DNA from: Paludibacteraceae bacterium
GTDB taxonomy: Bacteria; Bacteroidota; Bacteroidia; Bacteroidales; Paludibacteraceae
Length of the DNA stretch: 48,976 nt
Reading direction: 5' to 3'
NCBI GenBank assembly: GCA_024399575.1
Contig: JAKSNT010000006.1
Location: forward strand, 1 to 48,976
Shown here: in pieces, positions 26,775-36,335 of the stretch
Position numbering within the stretch: position 1 is the first letter of the stretch
Layout: each line of letters begins with the position of its first letter
Translations under genes and position numbers: made by a program
The notes under the pieces: model-generated
The model's database searches: none
The model's input: only the letters and a program-made list of their open reading frames with translations
What the model was told of the DNA's origin: nothing

Positions 26775-26873
26775 AAATCGGTTAGTCGAATAAACGATTT
26801 TATATCTAAATCGATTAGTCTGATAAACGTTTTTATACTTAAATCGGTTAGTCTGATAAACGTTTTTCAAAAA
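26775..26873 (+). repeat. Three 33-nt tandem direct repeats upstream of the AAA ATPase gene
   Basis: Units at 26775-26807, 26808-26840 and 26841-26873, each exactly 33 nt. The shared core is close to ATCGGTTAGTCTGATAAACG, with a T-rich spacer; units 2 and 3 are nearly identical and unit 1 has a few changes. A degenerate fourth unit continues over 26874-26906 (TGGTCAGTCCAATAAA in place of the core) and carries the -33 and most of the -7 promoter element. The period of about three helical turns would put all units on the same face of DNA, like operator sites. Confidence 0.75.
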
Positions 26874-26876
26874 ATA

Positions 26877-26909
26877 TTTGGTCAGTCCAATAAAAAGTCG
26901 TACCTTTGC
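26877..26909 (+). promoter_or_regulatory. Promoter of the AAA ATPase gene (TTTG-N20-TACCTTTGC)
   Basis: TTTG at 26877-26880, exactly 20 nt, then TACCTTTGC at 26901-26909, a perfect Bacteroidota promoter. The start codon is 24 nt further on. The element lies inside the last, degenerate unit of the 33-nt repeats. Confidence 0.75.
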
Positions 26910-26933
26910 GGCTGGAATCAAGAGGCAAAAGAT

Positions 26934-28133
26934 ATGGAATCACTATTTGCAAAACATTCATTGCTAATAAGACAGACGAGCATGGGCTATGTACGCAACG
27001 ATATAGCTAAAATTAAATGGGACAAGCAGTTGCTTGGCATAAAGGGTTCACGAGGGATTGGCAAATCCACACTTATCAGACAGTACATCAAGCGAACATA
27101 CGGGACAGAAGCTGGCGAGGCTCTATACTGCGTGGCAGACGGAATATACTTCAGTAACCACACGTTGCTTGAACTAGCCGAGAAGTTCCATGCGCATGGA
27201 GGACAGCACCTGTTCATAGACGAGATTCACAAATATGTCAACTGGAGTCGTGAATTGAAGGAGATAAACGACCTATACCCAGACCTTAAGGTAACATTCT
27301 CCGGTTCATCGCTTTTAGATATACTTAATGCTGATGCTGATCTTTCGCTCAGGGCATTATCATTCCGCATGTACGGATTGTCATTCCGCGAGTTCTTGAA
27401 CATAAAGAAAGGCATTCAGTTGCAAAGCCACACATTAGACGAGATACTAAGTTCAGCAGACGAGATATGCGCTGAAATCAACGACATATGCCATCCTCTG
27501 CAATATTTCGATGAATACCTGAAATTCGGGTATTTTCCTTTCTACGATGGCGACAGCGATGAATATCACGACAGGTTAGAGAACGTGGTGAACTACATTA
27601 TCGAACAGGAATTGCCTATGATTCAGTCTGTTGATATAGCCAACATACGTAAAATCAAAGCCATGCTGCTTTTTCTTTCAGACAATGTGCCATACGAAGT
27701 GAACATAGCCAAACTGTCGTCATACCTTCAGATGAACAAGTTGACCGTCCTGTCCTACCTGTCGAGTTTACATCGGGCAGAACTGATAACGCTGCTCTAC
27801 TCAGACATCAACACCGTCGGCAAGATGCAGAAGCCAAACAAAATACTGATGCACGACACCAATCTGCTCAGCATGCTGAACAGGAATTACGATATAAGGA
27901 CAATGCGTGAATGCTTTGCCGTCAACCAACTGACGTCAGCACACCATACTGTGGAATACGCAGGCAAACATGGCAACTTCAGGGTAGATGGCGACACGCT
28001 TCTCGAAATTTGTGAAAAATGCAAAAACTTCACCCAGATAGCCGGCATACCCAACTCCTACATCTTTGCCGACGAAATGGATTATCCAATAGGCAAGAAA
28101 CTGCCACTCTACATGCTTGGATTCATGTATTGA
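26934..28133 (+). CDS. AAA-family ATPase of the DUF4143 type
   Basis: 399 residues. Walker A GSRGIGKST (residues 38-46), Walker B HLFIDEIHKY (Asp96, Glu97), a sensor-like VTFSGSSLLDI and the following LSFRMYGLSFREFLNI, a block shared by the large AAA_14/DUF4143 family. The C-terminal half with a winged-helix-like SYLQMNKLTVLSYLSSLHRAELI fits DUF4143. Members are abundant in gut Bacteroidota, Treponema and archaea; their function is unknown. The gene has its own promoter and is preceded by tandem repeats. The cupin lipoprotein gene follows after 42 nt. Such genes often move between strains, but I see no mobile-element ends here. Confidence 0.88.
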   Translation: MESLFAKHSLLIRQTSMGYVRNDIAKIKWDKQLLGIKGSRGIGKSTLIRQYIKRTYGTEAGEALYCVADGIYFSNHTLLELAEKFHAHGGQHLFIDEIHKYVNWSRELKEINDLYPDLKVTFSGSSLLDILNADADLSLRALSFRMYGLSFREFLNIKKGIQLQSHTLDEILSSADEICAEINDICHPLQYFDEYLKFGYFPFYDGDSDEYHDRLENVVNYIIEQELPMIQSVDIANIRKIKAMLLFLSDNVPYEVNIAKLSSYLQMNKLTVLSYLSSLHRAELITLLYSDINTVGKMQKPNKILMHDTNLLSMLNRNYDIRTMRECFAVNQLTSAHHTVEYAGKHGNFRVDGDTLLEICEKCKNFTQIAGIPNSYIFADEMDYPIGKKLPLYMLGFMY

Positions 28134-28175
28134 TACAAACAACTTGAATAACAACAAAAAAAACAATAAGTCATT

Positions 28176-28625
28176 ATGAAAAAATTCTATTTTATAACTG
28201 CCATTGTTGCAGCATTCCTGCTCGGCAGTTGCAACGACAAAGCGAAAAATGACGTACGTCCATCAACCCACGACGAACCAGCTGAGGAGGTTAATTTCAC
28301 AGTGGATTTCAACAGCATTGATATAGATACAGTTTATAATTACAAAGGAGGCGACAACATGGTGCTGTCGAAGATGGCACCTCTCGGCAATAACAAGGCG
28401 ATATATAGCATCGTGCCTCCAGGCTCCAGCGTAGGGTACCATACACATGAAACCGACATGGAGATTATATATGTGCTTCAGGGTACAGCCACCGTCAGAA
28501 TGGACAGCACAATAATAATATATACCCCAGGCATGGTGCATTACTGCCCAAAAGGACGCAGCCACAGCATCAGCAACCTCGGCGAAGAGAATCTCGTATC
28601 CTTCAACGTGATAGCGGTACAATGA
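28176..28625 (+). CDS. Cupin-domain lipoprotein
   Basis: 149 residues with a lipoprotein signal (LLGSC, Cys19). The cupin core has GYHTHETDMEIIYVLQGTA (His89, His91, Glu96) and a later MVHYCPKGRSHSISN that supplies the last histidine, so a metal site is probably intact. The fold alone does not tell the reaction; relatives bind metals or small acids or act as sugar isomerases. It lies 42 nt after the AAA ATPase gene with no -7 element in between, so it may be cotranscribed; it ends before the hairpin at 28709-28746. Confidence 0.82.
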   Translation: MKKFYFITAIVAAFLLGSCNDKAKNDVRPSTHDEPAEEVNFTVDFNSIDIDTVYNYKGGDNMVLSKMAPLGNNKAIYSIVPPGSSVGYHTHETDMEIIYVLQGTATVRMDSTIIIYTPGMVHYCPKGRSHSISNLGEENLVSFNVIAVQ

Positions 28626-28708
28626 TTTCTGTCACGTATGCTGAACAAAGGATTGACAATGATTTGTAGAATTATCTTATCCTAAAATAAGCTTTTCTAC
28701 TTTTCATA

Positions 28709-28746
28709 TATAAAAAAGACAGACCCTGCGATCTGTCTTTTTTATA
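28709..28746. terminator. Bidirectional terminator between the cupin gene and tmRNA
   Basis: A perfect 15-bp stem (28709-28723 with 28732-28746) and an 8-nt loop. The outer part of each arm is AAAAAA/TTTTTT, so both RNAs end in a U run. The minus strand hairpin starts 6 nt after the tmRNA 3' end. Confidence 0.85.
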
Positions 28747-28752
28747 ATACCG

Positions 28753-29148
28753 TGGAGCTGACGGGATTCGAACCCGTGTCCGAACGGGGAAGCAATACGC
28801 TTTCTACATGCTTATCTTCGCCTTGATTTTCGTGCCCAGGCAGGACCGAAGCCACCAATCCCAGACCTTATCTGCTAAATTTCGCCTTGCCGCCACAGCG
28901 TCGGCACTGCTATCCCTGATACTGCTGCACCCCGCAATCGGTCCGCCTCAGGAAATGGGCAACCGCGGAATGTCCCGTTCCCCAGTCTGTCGGGGAATTA
29001 AGCTGATCTACTGAATTTCAATCAAGCAACAAGAGCGTAAGAACCTTCGCCAATTAAATTTGCACCTGGTAATTCGTATAGTGCCAACCAGGAAAAGCAC
29101 TGCATGCTTACATACCTCTTCTGCCCGCCGTCAAAACCAGACAGCCCC
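28753..29148 (-). ncRNA. ssrA: tmRNA
   Basis: 396-nt one-piece tmRNA. The 5' end GGGGCTG (29148 down) pairs with CAGCTCC at the 3' end, with the G3-U70 wobble that marks alanine charging; the discriminator A is at 28753 and CCA is not encoded. The T-arm reads GGGTTCGAATCCC (complement within 28763-28777). The tag frame runs from 29051 down to 29025, GEGSYALVA, followed by TGA at 29022-29024. The tag is unusual in ending -LVA; see findings. It starts 9 nt after the RNase Y stop on the same strand. The 5' end is given by pairing, so it could shift by a base. Confidence 0.96.
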
Positions 29149-29157
29149 AGCATTGCT

Positions 29158-30720
29158 TTATTTAGCGTAAGACACTGAACGAGTCTCGCGGATAACGGTA
29201 ATCTTGACCTGACCAGGGTAAGTCATCTCGTCCTGTATCTTCTTGGCTATGTCGTAGGAGAGTGTCTCGACTGCCTTGTCGTCAACCTTGTCAGCACCAA
29301 CTATCACGCGGAGTTCGCGACCTGCCTGAATGGCATACGTCTTGACAACGCCAGGATAGGACATCGCAAGGTTCTCAAGGTCATTCAGACGCTTGATGTA
29401 TGCCTCGACTATCTCGCGACGTGCTCCAGGACGTGCTCCAGAGATGGCATCGCAAATCTGGACGATAGGTGCAAGAAGAGTGTTCATCTCGGTCTCATCG
29501 TGGTGTGCACCGATAGCGTTGCAGATGTCAGGTTTTTCCTTATACTTCTCGGCAAGGTTCATACCGAGTATTGCGTGTGGCAACTCTGGCTGGTCGTCAG
29601 GCACCTTGCCTATATCGTGCAACAGTCCGGCACGTTTTGCCTTCTCAGGGTTCAAACCGAGTTCCGAAGCCATAACGGCACAGAGGTTGGCAGTCTCGCG
29701 AGCGTGCTGCAGAAGGTTCTGTCCGTACGACGAACGGTATTTCATCTTGCCAACCAGACGGATGAGGTCTGGGTGAAGACCGTGAATACCGAGGTCAATG
29801 CATGTACGCTTACCTGTCTCGACAATCTCCTCCTCAACCTGTTTCTTAGTCTTGGCTACAACCTCCTCGATACGTGCCGGGTGGATACGGCCATCAACCA
29901 CGAGCTGATGGAGAGCAAGACGTGCTATCTCGCGGCGTACAGGATCGAAGCCAGAGAGAACGATAGCCTCAGGGGTGTCATCAACGACTATCTCGACGCC
30001 CGTCGCAGCCTCAAGAGCACGTATGTTGCGTCCCTCACGACCAATAATGCGTCCCTTGACCTCATCGTTGTCGATATTGAACACTGTAACCGAGTTCTCG
30101 ATAGCTGTCTCGGTGGCAATCCTCTGTATTGTTTGGATGATGATACGCTTAGCCTCCTTCGAAGCGTTGAGTTTCGCATCTTCCATAACCTCGTTGACGT
30201 ATGCCATAGCCTCGGTCTTTGCCTCATCCTTGATGTTATTCATGAGCTGCTCCTTAGCCTGCTCAGGCGTAAGACCCGCTATTGTGGCAAGTTTCTCGTT
30301 AGCCTCCTTGTGCTTTGCTTCCAGTTCGATCTTGCGTTGCTCGACCTGCTGAATCTGCTTGCTTAGCGATTCACGAGTGTTGTCGTTCTCCTGAATCTTC
30401 TTCTCAAGTTCTTTCTGACGCTGATTGACCTGCTGCTCTTTCTGCTGTGCACGCGATTCTGCCTGCTGCGCACGGTTTTCGGACTGCTGTATCCTTGCAT
30501 TGCGTTCGGCAACCTCTTTCTCGAAATCAGCCTTGAGGTTGACAAACTTCTCCTTCACTTCAAGCATCTTGTCCTTCTTCAAGGACTCAGCCTCTTCCTC
30601 GACCTGCTGCATCTTGCGGGCAATCTTGCTGTTCATAGTCCCTTTGATGACAAAGAAACCTACGGCACTTCCTGCCACAGCACCTACAACCAGCACCACT
30701 ATTAAATATCCTACTCCCAT
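29158..30720 (-). CDS. rny: Ribonuclease Y
   Basis: 520 residues. Membrane-anchored endoribonuclease that starts mRNA decay. One N-terminal transmembrane segment ([20 protein letters not shown]), a long Glu/Gln/Lys-rich coiled coil (about residues 30-170), a KH domain ([14 protein letters not shown]), an HD domain (LLHDIGK with GAHHDE) and a C-terminal region ending in [11 protein letters not shown] chose ATG 30718-30720 because family members begin a few residues before the membrane segment; in-frame ATG 30744 and GTG 30759 lie upstream. It follows zapA by 114 nt and precedes tmRNA by 9 nt. Confidence 0.93.
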   Translation of the reverse strand: MGVGYLIVVLVVGAVAGSAVGFFVIKGTMNSKIARKMQQVEEEAESLKKDKMLEVKEKFVNLKADFEKEVAERNARIQQSENRAQQAESRAQQKEQQVNQRQKELEKKIQENDNTRESLSKQIQQVEQRKIELEAKHKEANEKLATIAGLTPEQAKEQLMNNIKDEAKTEAMAYVNEVMEDAKLNASKEAKRIIIQTIQRIATETAIENSVTVFNIDNDEVKGRIIGREGRNIRALEAATGVEIVVDDTPEAIVLSGFDPVRREIARLALHQLVVDGRIHPARIEEVVAKTKKQVEEEIVETGKRTCIDLGIHGLHPDLIRLVGKMKYRSSYGQNLLQHARETANLCAVMASELGLNPEKAKRAGLLHDIGKVPDDQPELPHAILGMNLAEKYKEKPDICNAIGAHHDETEMNTLLAPIVQICDAISGARPGARREIVEAYIKRLNDLENLAMSYPGVVKTYAIQAGRELRVIVGADKVDDKAVETLSYDIAKKIQDEMTYPGQVKITVIRETRSVSYAK

Positions 30721-30834
30721 AATTGTGTATATATAATTGAACATAAAAAAAATGCGCACCTACCAAACGAGCCACATACAGAATGAGGTCCAGTCCAAAA
30801 GTGCGTAAAGATTGAGATCAGGAACAGGAGTGCG

Positions 30835-31089
30835 TCAACTTATGCGCTCCAATTCCGATATAATATTATTTGCATCTCCGAGGTCAGTTTCAGCCTTGAC
30901 AAGATTTACCGCCATATCAAGTGCGACCATCGAGAGAAGATCAATATAATTTGCCGTATTGAACTTAAGATTGTAGGAAGTAATGGTATCGTTCAGCATC
31001 TTGGCTGCCTTACGATAAATTTCCTCCTTGGTAGAATCTATTTCCAGCCTGAAAGAAATTCCATTGATATTCAAATTTATCATACCCAT
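30835..31089 (-). CDS. zapA: Cell division protein ZapA
   Basis: 84 residues. ZapA binds FtsZ and bundles its filaments at the division site. The N-terminal NLNINGISFRLEIDSTKEEI is the usual globular head, and the C-terminal half forms the coiled-coil dimer helix (DLLSMVALDMAVNLVKAET). It follows the coiled-coil protein gene after 5 nt. The neighbours rny and ssrA lie downstream on the same strand. Confidence 0.9.
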   Translation of the reverse strand: MGMINLNINGISFRLEIDSTKEEIYRKAAKMLNDTITSYNLKFNTANYIDLLSMVALDMAVNLVKAETDLGDANNIISELERIS

Positions 31090-31094
31090 AGTTC

Positions 31095-31358
31095 CTATGA
31101 TTTCTTCAAAAGTTCAAGACAATAATCTATTTCACGCACTAAAACTGTGATTCTGGCTATCGCCTGATTCTTCGACTGTTGGTCCCAGCCGTAAACCCTC
31201 GCCAGTTTCACTCGCTCGTACTTAGCCTCCATCTGTCTCGCTTCAACTTTTGCATCAAGCAGCTCCTTTTCCAGACTCTCAACCTTATTGTGCAAAGCAT
31301 CGTTTTCCTCCTTCAACGCCTTTATCCGGCTGATTATCTGTTCTCCCTTCCCATTCAT
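31095..31358 (-). CDS. Small coiled-coil protein preceding zapA
   Basis: 87 residues, almost wholly a predicted coiled coil: EQIISRIKALKEENDALH then NKVESLEKELLDAKVEAR with leucine heptads. I chose ATG 31356-31358 because a perfect promoter has its -7 element at 31401-31409, inside the longer open frame, whose earlier start would be upstream of transcription. It lies 5 nt before zapA, so a division role with FtsZ and ZapA (as ZapB has) is a reasonable inference, but I recognise no named family. Confidence 0.75.
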   Translation of the reverse strand: MNGKGEQIISRIKALKEENDALHNKVESLEKELLDAKVEARQMEAKYERVKLARVYGWDQQSKNQAIARITVLVREIDYCLELLKKS

Positions 31359-31400
31359 AAGACAATGCAAACGTTTCAGCAAAACACTCCGAATGCGGGT

Positions 31401-31433
31401 GCAAAGGTACGGATTATTTTCCATAATGACAAA
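31401..31433 (-). promoter_or_regulatory. Promoter of the coiled-coil-zapA-rny run (TTTG-N20-TACCTTTGC)
   Basis: On the minus strand, TTTG at 31430-31433, exactly 20 nt, then TACCTTTGC at 31401-31409. It settles the start of the coiled-coil gene at 31358. Confidence 0.75.
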
Positions 31434-31586
31434 ACATAATGAATTTTTTTTTCAAATTCGCTGAATTTTTCATTATATATATAATTATCAAACCATTAAA
31501 TATCTTAATTTCAAGCTATCACATCAGTCGTAAGACCACACACGAAAACAGTCTTCCGTATAATTTTATAAAATAGTACTGAAAAA

Positions 31587-31619
31587 CTTGCACATCCCAA
31601 AATAATATCGTACCTTTGC
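31587..31619 (+). promoter_or_regulatory. Promoter of dxs-trkA-trkH (CTTG-N20-TACCTTTGC)
   Basis: CTTG at 31587-31590, 20 nt, TACCTTTGC at 31611-31619. It lies 21 nt before ATG 31640. The preceding 31434-31586 is AT-rich and holds nothing else I recognise. Confidence 0.7.
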
Positions 31620-31639
31620 AGTTTAGAATGACAAATATT

Positions 31640-33517
31640 ATGCTAATCGAAAAAATAAATAGTCCTGCAGATCTCAAGCAACTCTCCCCCGACCAATTGC
31701 ATTTGGTATGCAGCGAGTTACGAAAGTACATCATTGAACAACTCTCTGAAAATCCAGGTCATCTCGGAGCCTCGCTCGGCGTAATAGAACTGACAGTCGC
31801 ACTGCATTACGTATTCAACACACCATACGATCGCATAGTCTGGGATGTCGGACATCAGGCATACGCCCATAAAATACTAACCGGCCGCCGCGAAGCCTTC
31901 AAGACAAACCGCCAGTTCAAAGGGCTTTGCGGATTTCCTACCCCACGGGAAAGCGAATATGACGCTTTCGGGACAGGGCATTCGTCAACCTCGATATCCG
32001 CTGCACTCGGGATGGCTGTAGCCTCGAAGCTAAAAGGCGAAAACAACAGGCAGGTGATTGCCGTAATAGGCGATGGAGCAATGACTGGAGGACTGGCATT
32101 CGAAGCAATCAACAATGCCTCAATCAACAATAACGACCTGCTCATCATTCTCAACGACAACCACATGGCTATAGACCCCATACGCGGCGGAGTGAGCGAC
32201 TTCCTGACATCTATACACGCTTCGAAGGAGTACAACCACCTGCGCTATATAGGCTACCGCATACTGACCAAGATGGGCATAATGAACGATGACCGCCGCA
32301 ACAAAATACTGCGTCTCGGCAACACACTGAAAAGCCTCAAGAACAACCCTGCGGAACACAACATATTCGAGGGGATGAACATACGGTACTTTGGACCTGT
32401 TGACGGACACGACGTAGAACGACTCGTGGACAGACTTAACGAACTGAAGAAATACCGCGGGCCTAAAGTGTTGCACATCATAACCCAGAAGGGCAAAGGA
32501 TACCGTCCTGCAGAAGAGGAGGTCACTACATGGCACGCCCCAGGAACCTTCAACGCTAAAACAGGCGAACGCATAAAACCGAAAAACACGAACCAGCCTC
32601 CTAGATTCCAGGATGTTTTCGGGCACACTCTTGTAGAGTTGGCGCAAGCCGACAAACGCATTGTCGGCATCACGCCTGCCATGCCTACAGGATGCTCGAT
32701 GAACATAATGATGCACGAGATGCCAGAACGCACCTTCGATGTCGGAATAGCCGAAGGTCATGCGGTGACATTCTCGGCAGGTCTCGCAAAGGAGGGTCTC
32801 CTCCCATTCTGCAATATATACTCGTCGTTCATGCAACGCGGCTACGACGGCGTGATACACGATGTTGCGCTACAAAACCTCAACGTGGTGTTCTGCCTCG
32901 ACCGTGCAGGCATAGTGGGCAACGATGGTGCCACACACCAGGGGCAGTTCGACATTGCAATGTTCCGCCCCATACCGAACCTGACAATGGCTGCACCACG
33001 CAACGAGCACGAACTACGCAACATCATGTACACTGCTGCGCACACAGAAACAGGTCCGTGGGTGATACGCTATCCTCGCGGCAACGGCATGCTCACAGAC
33101 TGGCACAACGACATGCAGAAAATAGAATTAGGACGTGGCGAATGTCTGCGCAAAGGTGATGACATCTGCATCACCGGCGTAGGACCAATACTGTACAAGG
33201 CATTGAAAGCGGCAGAATCAATCACCGACCACAACATTGCCGTCTATGACCTCCGCTTCATCAAACCGCTGGACGATGCTTTGCTTACAGAAATAGGAAA
33301 CAAGTTCAACAAAATATTCACAATAGAAGACGGTAGCATGATAGGCGGCGTAGGTTCAGCCGTAGAGGAATGGATGATGGACCACGGCTACAGACCTACG
33401 GTATGTCGCATGGGGCTTCCCGACCATTTCATCGAACATGGGTCGCCTGCCGAACTGTACGAAATGCTCGGCATAGACGAGAGGGGTATCCGCAATCAAA
33501 TACTTGAAAGACAATGA
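31640..33517 (+). CDS. dxs: 1-deoxy-D-xylulose-5-phosphate synthase
   Basis: 625 residues. Condenses pyruvate and glyceraldehyde 3-phosphate, using thiamine diphosphate, to start the methylerythritol phosphate route to isoprenoids. Markers: [19 protein letters not shown], the [12 protein letters not shown] and [14 protein letters not shown] blocks, [16 protein letters not shown] (metal and thiamine diphosphate site) and a transketolase C-terminal domain. ATG 31640 ([13 protein letters not shown]) fits the family start and the promoter; ATG 31628 is also in frame but very near the transcription start. The stop overlaps the trkA start by 4 nt (ATGA), giving a dxs-trkA-trkH transcript. Confidence 0.96.
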   Translation: MLIEKINSPADLKQLSPDQLHLVCSELRKYIIEQLSENPGHLGASLGVIELTVALHYVFNTPYDRIVWDVGHQAYAHKILTGRREAFKTNRQFKGLCGFPTPRESEYDAFGTGHSSTSISAALGMAVASKLKGENNRQVIAVIGDGAMTGGLAFEAINNASINNNDLLIILNDNHMAIDPIRGGVSDFLTSIHASKEYNHLRYIGYRILTKMGIMNDDRRNKILRLGNTLKSLKNNPAEHNIFEGMNIRYFGPVDGHDVERLVDRLNELKKYRGPKVLHIITQKGKGYRPAEEEVTTWHAPGTFNAKTGERIKPKNTNQPPRFQDVFGHTLVELAQADKRIVGITPAMPTGCSMNIMMHEMPERTFDVGIAEGHAVTFSAGLAKEGLLPFCNIYSSFMQRGYDGVIHDVALQNLNVVFCLDRAGIVGNDGATHQGQFDIAMFRPIPNLTMAAPRNEHELRNIMYTAAHTETGPWVIRYPRGNGMLTDWHNDMQKIELGRGECLRKGDDICITGVGPILYKALKAAESITDHNIAVYDLRFIKPLDDALLTEIGNKFNKIFTIEDGSMIGGVGSAVEEWMMDHGYRPTVCRMGLPDHFIEHGSPAELYEMLGIDERGIRNQILERQ

Positions 33518-34845
33518 AAATAATCATAGTAGGTGCTGGCGAAGTGGGTCGCCATGTAGCCAAGATGCTATCATACGAAAACCACGAAATAATAATCATG
33601 GACAAGGACGAAAACAACCTTTCGGACCTTGATTCCAACTACGACATAATGTCAAAGATAGGCGACCCCACGTCACCTTCAGACCTGCTGATGGCTGGAG
33701 TGAAAGGGTGCAACCTCTTCATAGCCGTGACCCCATATGAAAGCGAAAACATCAACTCGTGCATCCTCGCCCACAACCTCGGTGCAATCAAGACCGTAGC
33801 ACGAATCAACAACTACGAATATCTGCTGCCTAAAAACAAGGAACTATTCAACAACATAGGTGTCAATGTCCTGATTTATCCTGAAATGCTCGTGGCAAAC
33901 GAGATAGTGCAGTCAGTACAGCGAAGCTGGATACGCGAGTTCCGCTCGTTCTGCGATGACGCAATGGTACTAGTCTGCATACGTGTGCGCAGCAATGCTG
34001 AAATACTGAACAAGCCTTTCAAGACAGGATTTTTCGACCACGACAGATTCCGAATTGTTGCCATAAAGCGCGAGAGCCACACAATAATACCAGGAGGCAA
34101 CGACGAAATAATGGCAAACGACCTCGTTTACTTCATTGCAACACGCGACAATCTGGAATACGTGCGCACAGCAGCTGGAAAAACCGATTTCCAGATTCAC
34201 AACATAATCATCATGGGCGGCTCGAAAATAGCCGTCAAAGTAACGCAATACCTTCCTGCAAAGATTCATGTCAAAATCATAGAAGCTGACCGTGCGCATT
34301 GCTACAAACTCGCTGACGAAGTGGATGCACTGATAATCAACGGCGACGGCCGCAACCTTGACCTGCTCAAAGACGAGGGAATAGAAGAATCAGACGCCTT
34401 CGTGGCAGTCACCAACAACTCGGAGGCAAACGTGCTCGCATGCCTCGCTGCAAAACGTCTCGGAATACGCAAAACAATTGCCCAAATAGAAAACGTAGAT
34501 TACATAGAACTGGCTGACAAACTGGACATAGGTACCATAATAAACAAGAAACTAACCGCTGCATCATACATATACCAGCAAACTCTCGATGAGGACACAC
34601 AGGACGTACAGTGCCTCACATACTCGGACGCACAGGTCGTAGAATTCAAGGTCAAAGCAGGCGACAAAATTACCAAATCACGCATACGCGACATGAAACT
34701 GCCGGAAGACGTAAACATCGGTGGAATAGTGCGCAAAGGCCAGGGAATGGTGGTGAACGGAAACACGGTGATACTGCCAGACGACCACGTGATAGTATTC
34801 TGCAAAGCTTCGTCCGCTCCTAAGATATCAAAATTCTTTCAGTAA
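33514..34845 (+). CDS. trkA: Trk potassium uptake regulator TrkA
   Basis: 443 residues. Cytoplasmic NAD-binding partner that gates the TrkH K+ channel. Two repeats of RCK_N and TrkA_C: the first Rossmann loop is intact ([14 protein letters not shown]), the second is reduced ([12 protein letters not shown]) as is usual. It ends TAATG, overlapping trkH by 1 nt, and overlaps dxs by 4 nt. The pairing with trkH and the full length support a complete K+ uptake system. Confidence 0.94.
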   Translation: MKIIIVGAGEVGRHVAKMLSYENHEIIIMDKDENNLSDLDSNYDIMSKIGDPTSPSDLLMAGVKGCNLFIAVTPYESENINSCILAHNLGAIKTVARINNYEYLLPKNKELFNNIGVNVLIYPEMLVANEIVQSVQRSWIREFRSFCDDAMVLVCIRVRSNAEILNKPFKTGFFDHDRFRIVAIKRESHTIIPGGNDEIMANDLVYFIATRDNLEYVRTAAGKTDFQIHNIIIMGGSKIAVKVTQYLPAKIHVKIIEADRAHCYKLADEVDALIINGDGRNLDLLKDEGIEESDAFVAVTNNSEANVLACLAAKRLGIRKTIAQIENVDYIELADKLDIGTIINKKLTAASYIYQQTLDEDTQDVQCLTYSDAQVVEFKVKAGDKITKSRIRDMKLPEDVNIGGIVRKGQGMVVNGNTVILPDDHVIVFCKASSAPKISKFFQ

Positions 34846-36314
34846 TGGCACGCGATTTCAATAGAAAACAATTCCTGCTAATATTCGGAACTCTCCTCCT
34901 TATAGAAGCTGCTTTCATGCTCATGCCTGCCGTAGTAGCAATAATCTACAAAGAGAAAGATCTATGGTGCCTGCTGACATCGGCAGGAGTAACTGGTATT
35001 GCAGGACTTGCGGGGGTGCTGTACGGACGAAAGTCAAACCAGCAGATAGGCATACGTGAAAGCTACCTGCTCGTAGGTCTCGTATGGATAATATTCTCGA
35101 TATTCGGAATGCTGCCCTTCGTGCTGAGCGACAGCATAACCACAATCACTGACGCATACTTCGAGACCATGTCTGGATTCACCACCACAGGTGCAACGAT
35201 CATAACAGACATCGACCACATGCCGAAATGCCTGCTGTTCTGGCGATGCCTCATGCAATGGGTAGGCGGCATGGGTATCATGGTGTTTTCGATGGCGGTA
35301 CTGCCACTGTTCGGCTCAGGAATGCAACTGTACAAAGCCGAAGTCACCGGACCAACGTACGACAAGATACAGCCACGTATCAAGGATACTGCCCGTCGTC
35401 TGTGGGACATATACATAGTGCTGACACTCGCACAGGTGGTGATGCTGATGCTTGCAGGAATGAACTGGTTTGACTCTGTATGCCAATCTCTCTCGACAAT
35501 GGCAACTGGCGGATTCTCAACTAAACAGGCATCAATAGGCTATTGGTCATCGCCTCTGATACATTATATAATTATAGTGTTTATGATAATCTCGAGTATC
35601 AACTTCACACTCCTATACAATGCGACAATACGCCACAGATTCAAGATGCTGTTCACCGACGAAGAGTTTCGCACAATGCTCAGGGTGATAGGTGTGGTGA
35701 CAATATACTGTTTCATAGGTCTCATCATCGACACTCATGCCTCATCGGCACAAGGTATTGAAACCTGTTTCCGCAATTCGCTCTTCCATTCAATCTCGAT
35801 AGTAACGACGACGGGTTTCTGCACTGACGACTACATGGCATGGCCACCTGCATTGTGGGTGATTCTATTCCTTCTGACATGTGCAGGAGGTTGCGCAGGC
35901 TCGACATCTGGAGGTATCAAAATCATACGTCTGCGCATAGCCTTCAAGAACATAATTTATGAATTCAAACGAGTCATTCACCCTAAAGCCATCATACCTG
36001 TGCGCATCAACCACCATGTAGTGCCAGAGAACATTATAAACAATGTGCACGCATTCCTCGCAATATTCATCATCATTGCAGTGTTCTCGACAATAGTGCT
36101 CATAGCACTCGGAATGACACCTGTCAATGCTTTCGGATCAGCAGTGTCGTGTCTGAGCAACGTAGGTCCTGCACTGGGTGACCTCGGTCCTGCAGGCACC
36201 TACGTCGATGTCCCAACCGCTGGCAAATGGATTCTCTCGTTCCTTATGCTGATAGGGCGTCTCGAACTATTCACAATACTACTGCTCTTCTCGCCTGAGT
36301 TCTGGAAAAGATAA
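34845..36314 (+). CDS. trkH: Trk potassium transporter membrane subunit TrkH
   Basis: 489 residues with about ten transmembrane helices in four M1-P-M2 repeats. Pore-loop filters are visible: SGFTTTGATI, SLSTMATGGFS, VTTTGFCTDD and LSNVGPALG. It starts at the TAATG junction with trkA and ends 44 nt before the converging PrsW gene. TrkH takes up K+ driven by the proton or sodium gradient. No dedicated terminator with a U run follows, but there is a long inverted repeat; see findings. Confidence 0.94.
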   Translation: MARDFNRKQFLLIFGTLLLIEAAFMLMPAVVAIIYKEKDLWCLLTSAGVTGIAGLAGVLYGRKSNQQIGIRESYLLVGLVWIIFSIFGMLPFVLSDSITTITDAYFETMSGFTTTGATIITDIDHMPKCLLFWRCLMQWVGGMGIMVFSMAVLPLFGSGMQLYKAEVTGPTYDKIQPRIKDTARRLWDIYIVLTLAQVVMLMLAGMNWFDSVCQSLSTMATGGFSTKQASIGYWSSPLIHYIIIVFMIISSINFTLLYNATIRHRFKMLFTDEEFRTMLRVIGVVTIYCFIGLIIDTHASSAQGIETCFRNSLFHSISIVTTTGFCTDDYMAWPPALWVILFLLTCAGGCAGSTSGGIKIIRLRIAFKNIIYEFKRVIHPKAIIPVRINHHVVPENIINNVHAFLAIFIIIAVFSTIVLIALGMTPVNAFGSAVSCLSNVGPALGDLGPAGTYVDVPTAGKWILSFLMLIGRLELFTILLLFSPEFWKR

Positions 36315-36335
36315 AAGTTGGAAAATTTATTAAAC

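Noticed and set aside
26774-26910. CRISPR array
   Set aside because: Repeats are directly adjacent with no unique spacers, only three to four units, and no cas genes nearby.
26934-28133. AAA ATPase as a transposon or phage ATPase
   Set aside because: No terminal inverted repeats, target duplications, transposase or integrase on either side; the DUF4143 layout explains it.
28808-29014. Small plus-strand open frame inside 28753-29148
   Set aside because: Falls within the tmRNA and shows no protein-like features.
30721-30834. 6S RNA between zapA and rny
   Set aside because: zapA-linked 6S RNA is known from proteobacteria, but the gap here is only 114 nt and has no long central-bubble hairpin.
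31359-31424. Longer N-terminus of the coiled-coil protein before zapA
   Set aside because: The extension begins upstream of the -7 element and so would not be transcribed from that promoter.
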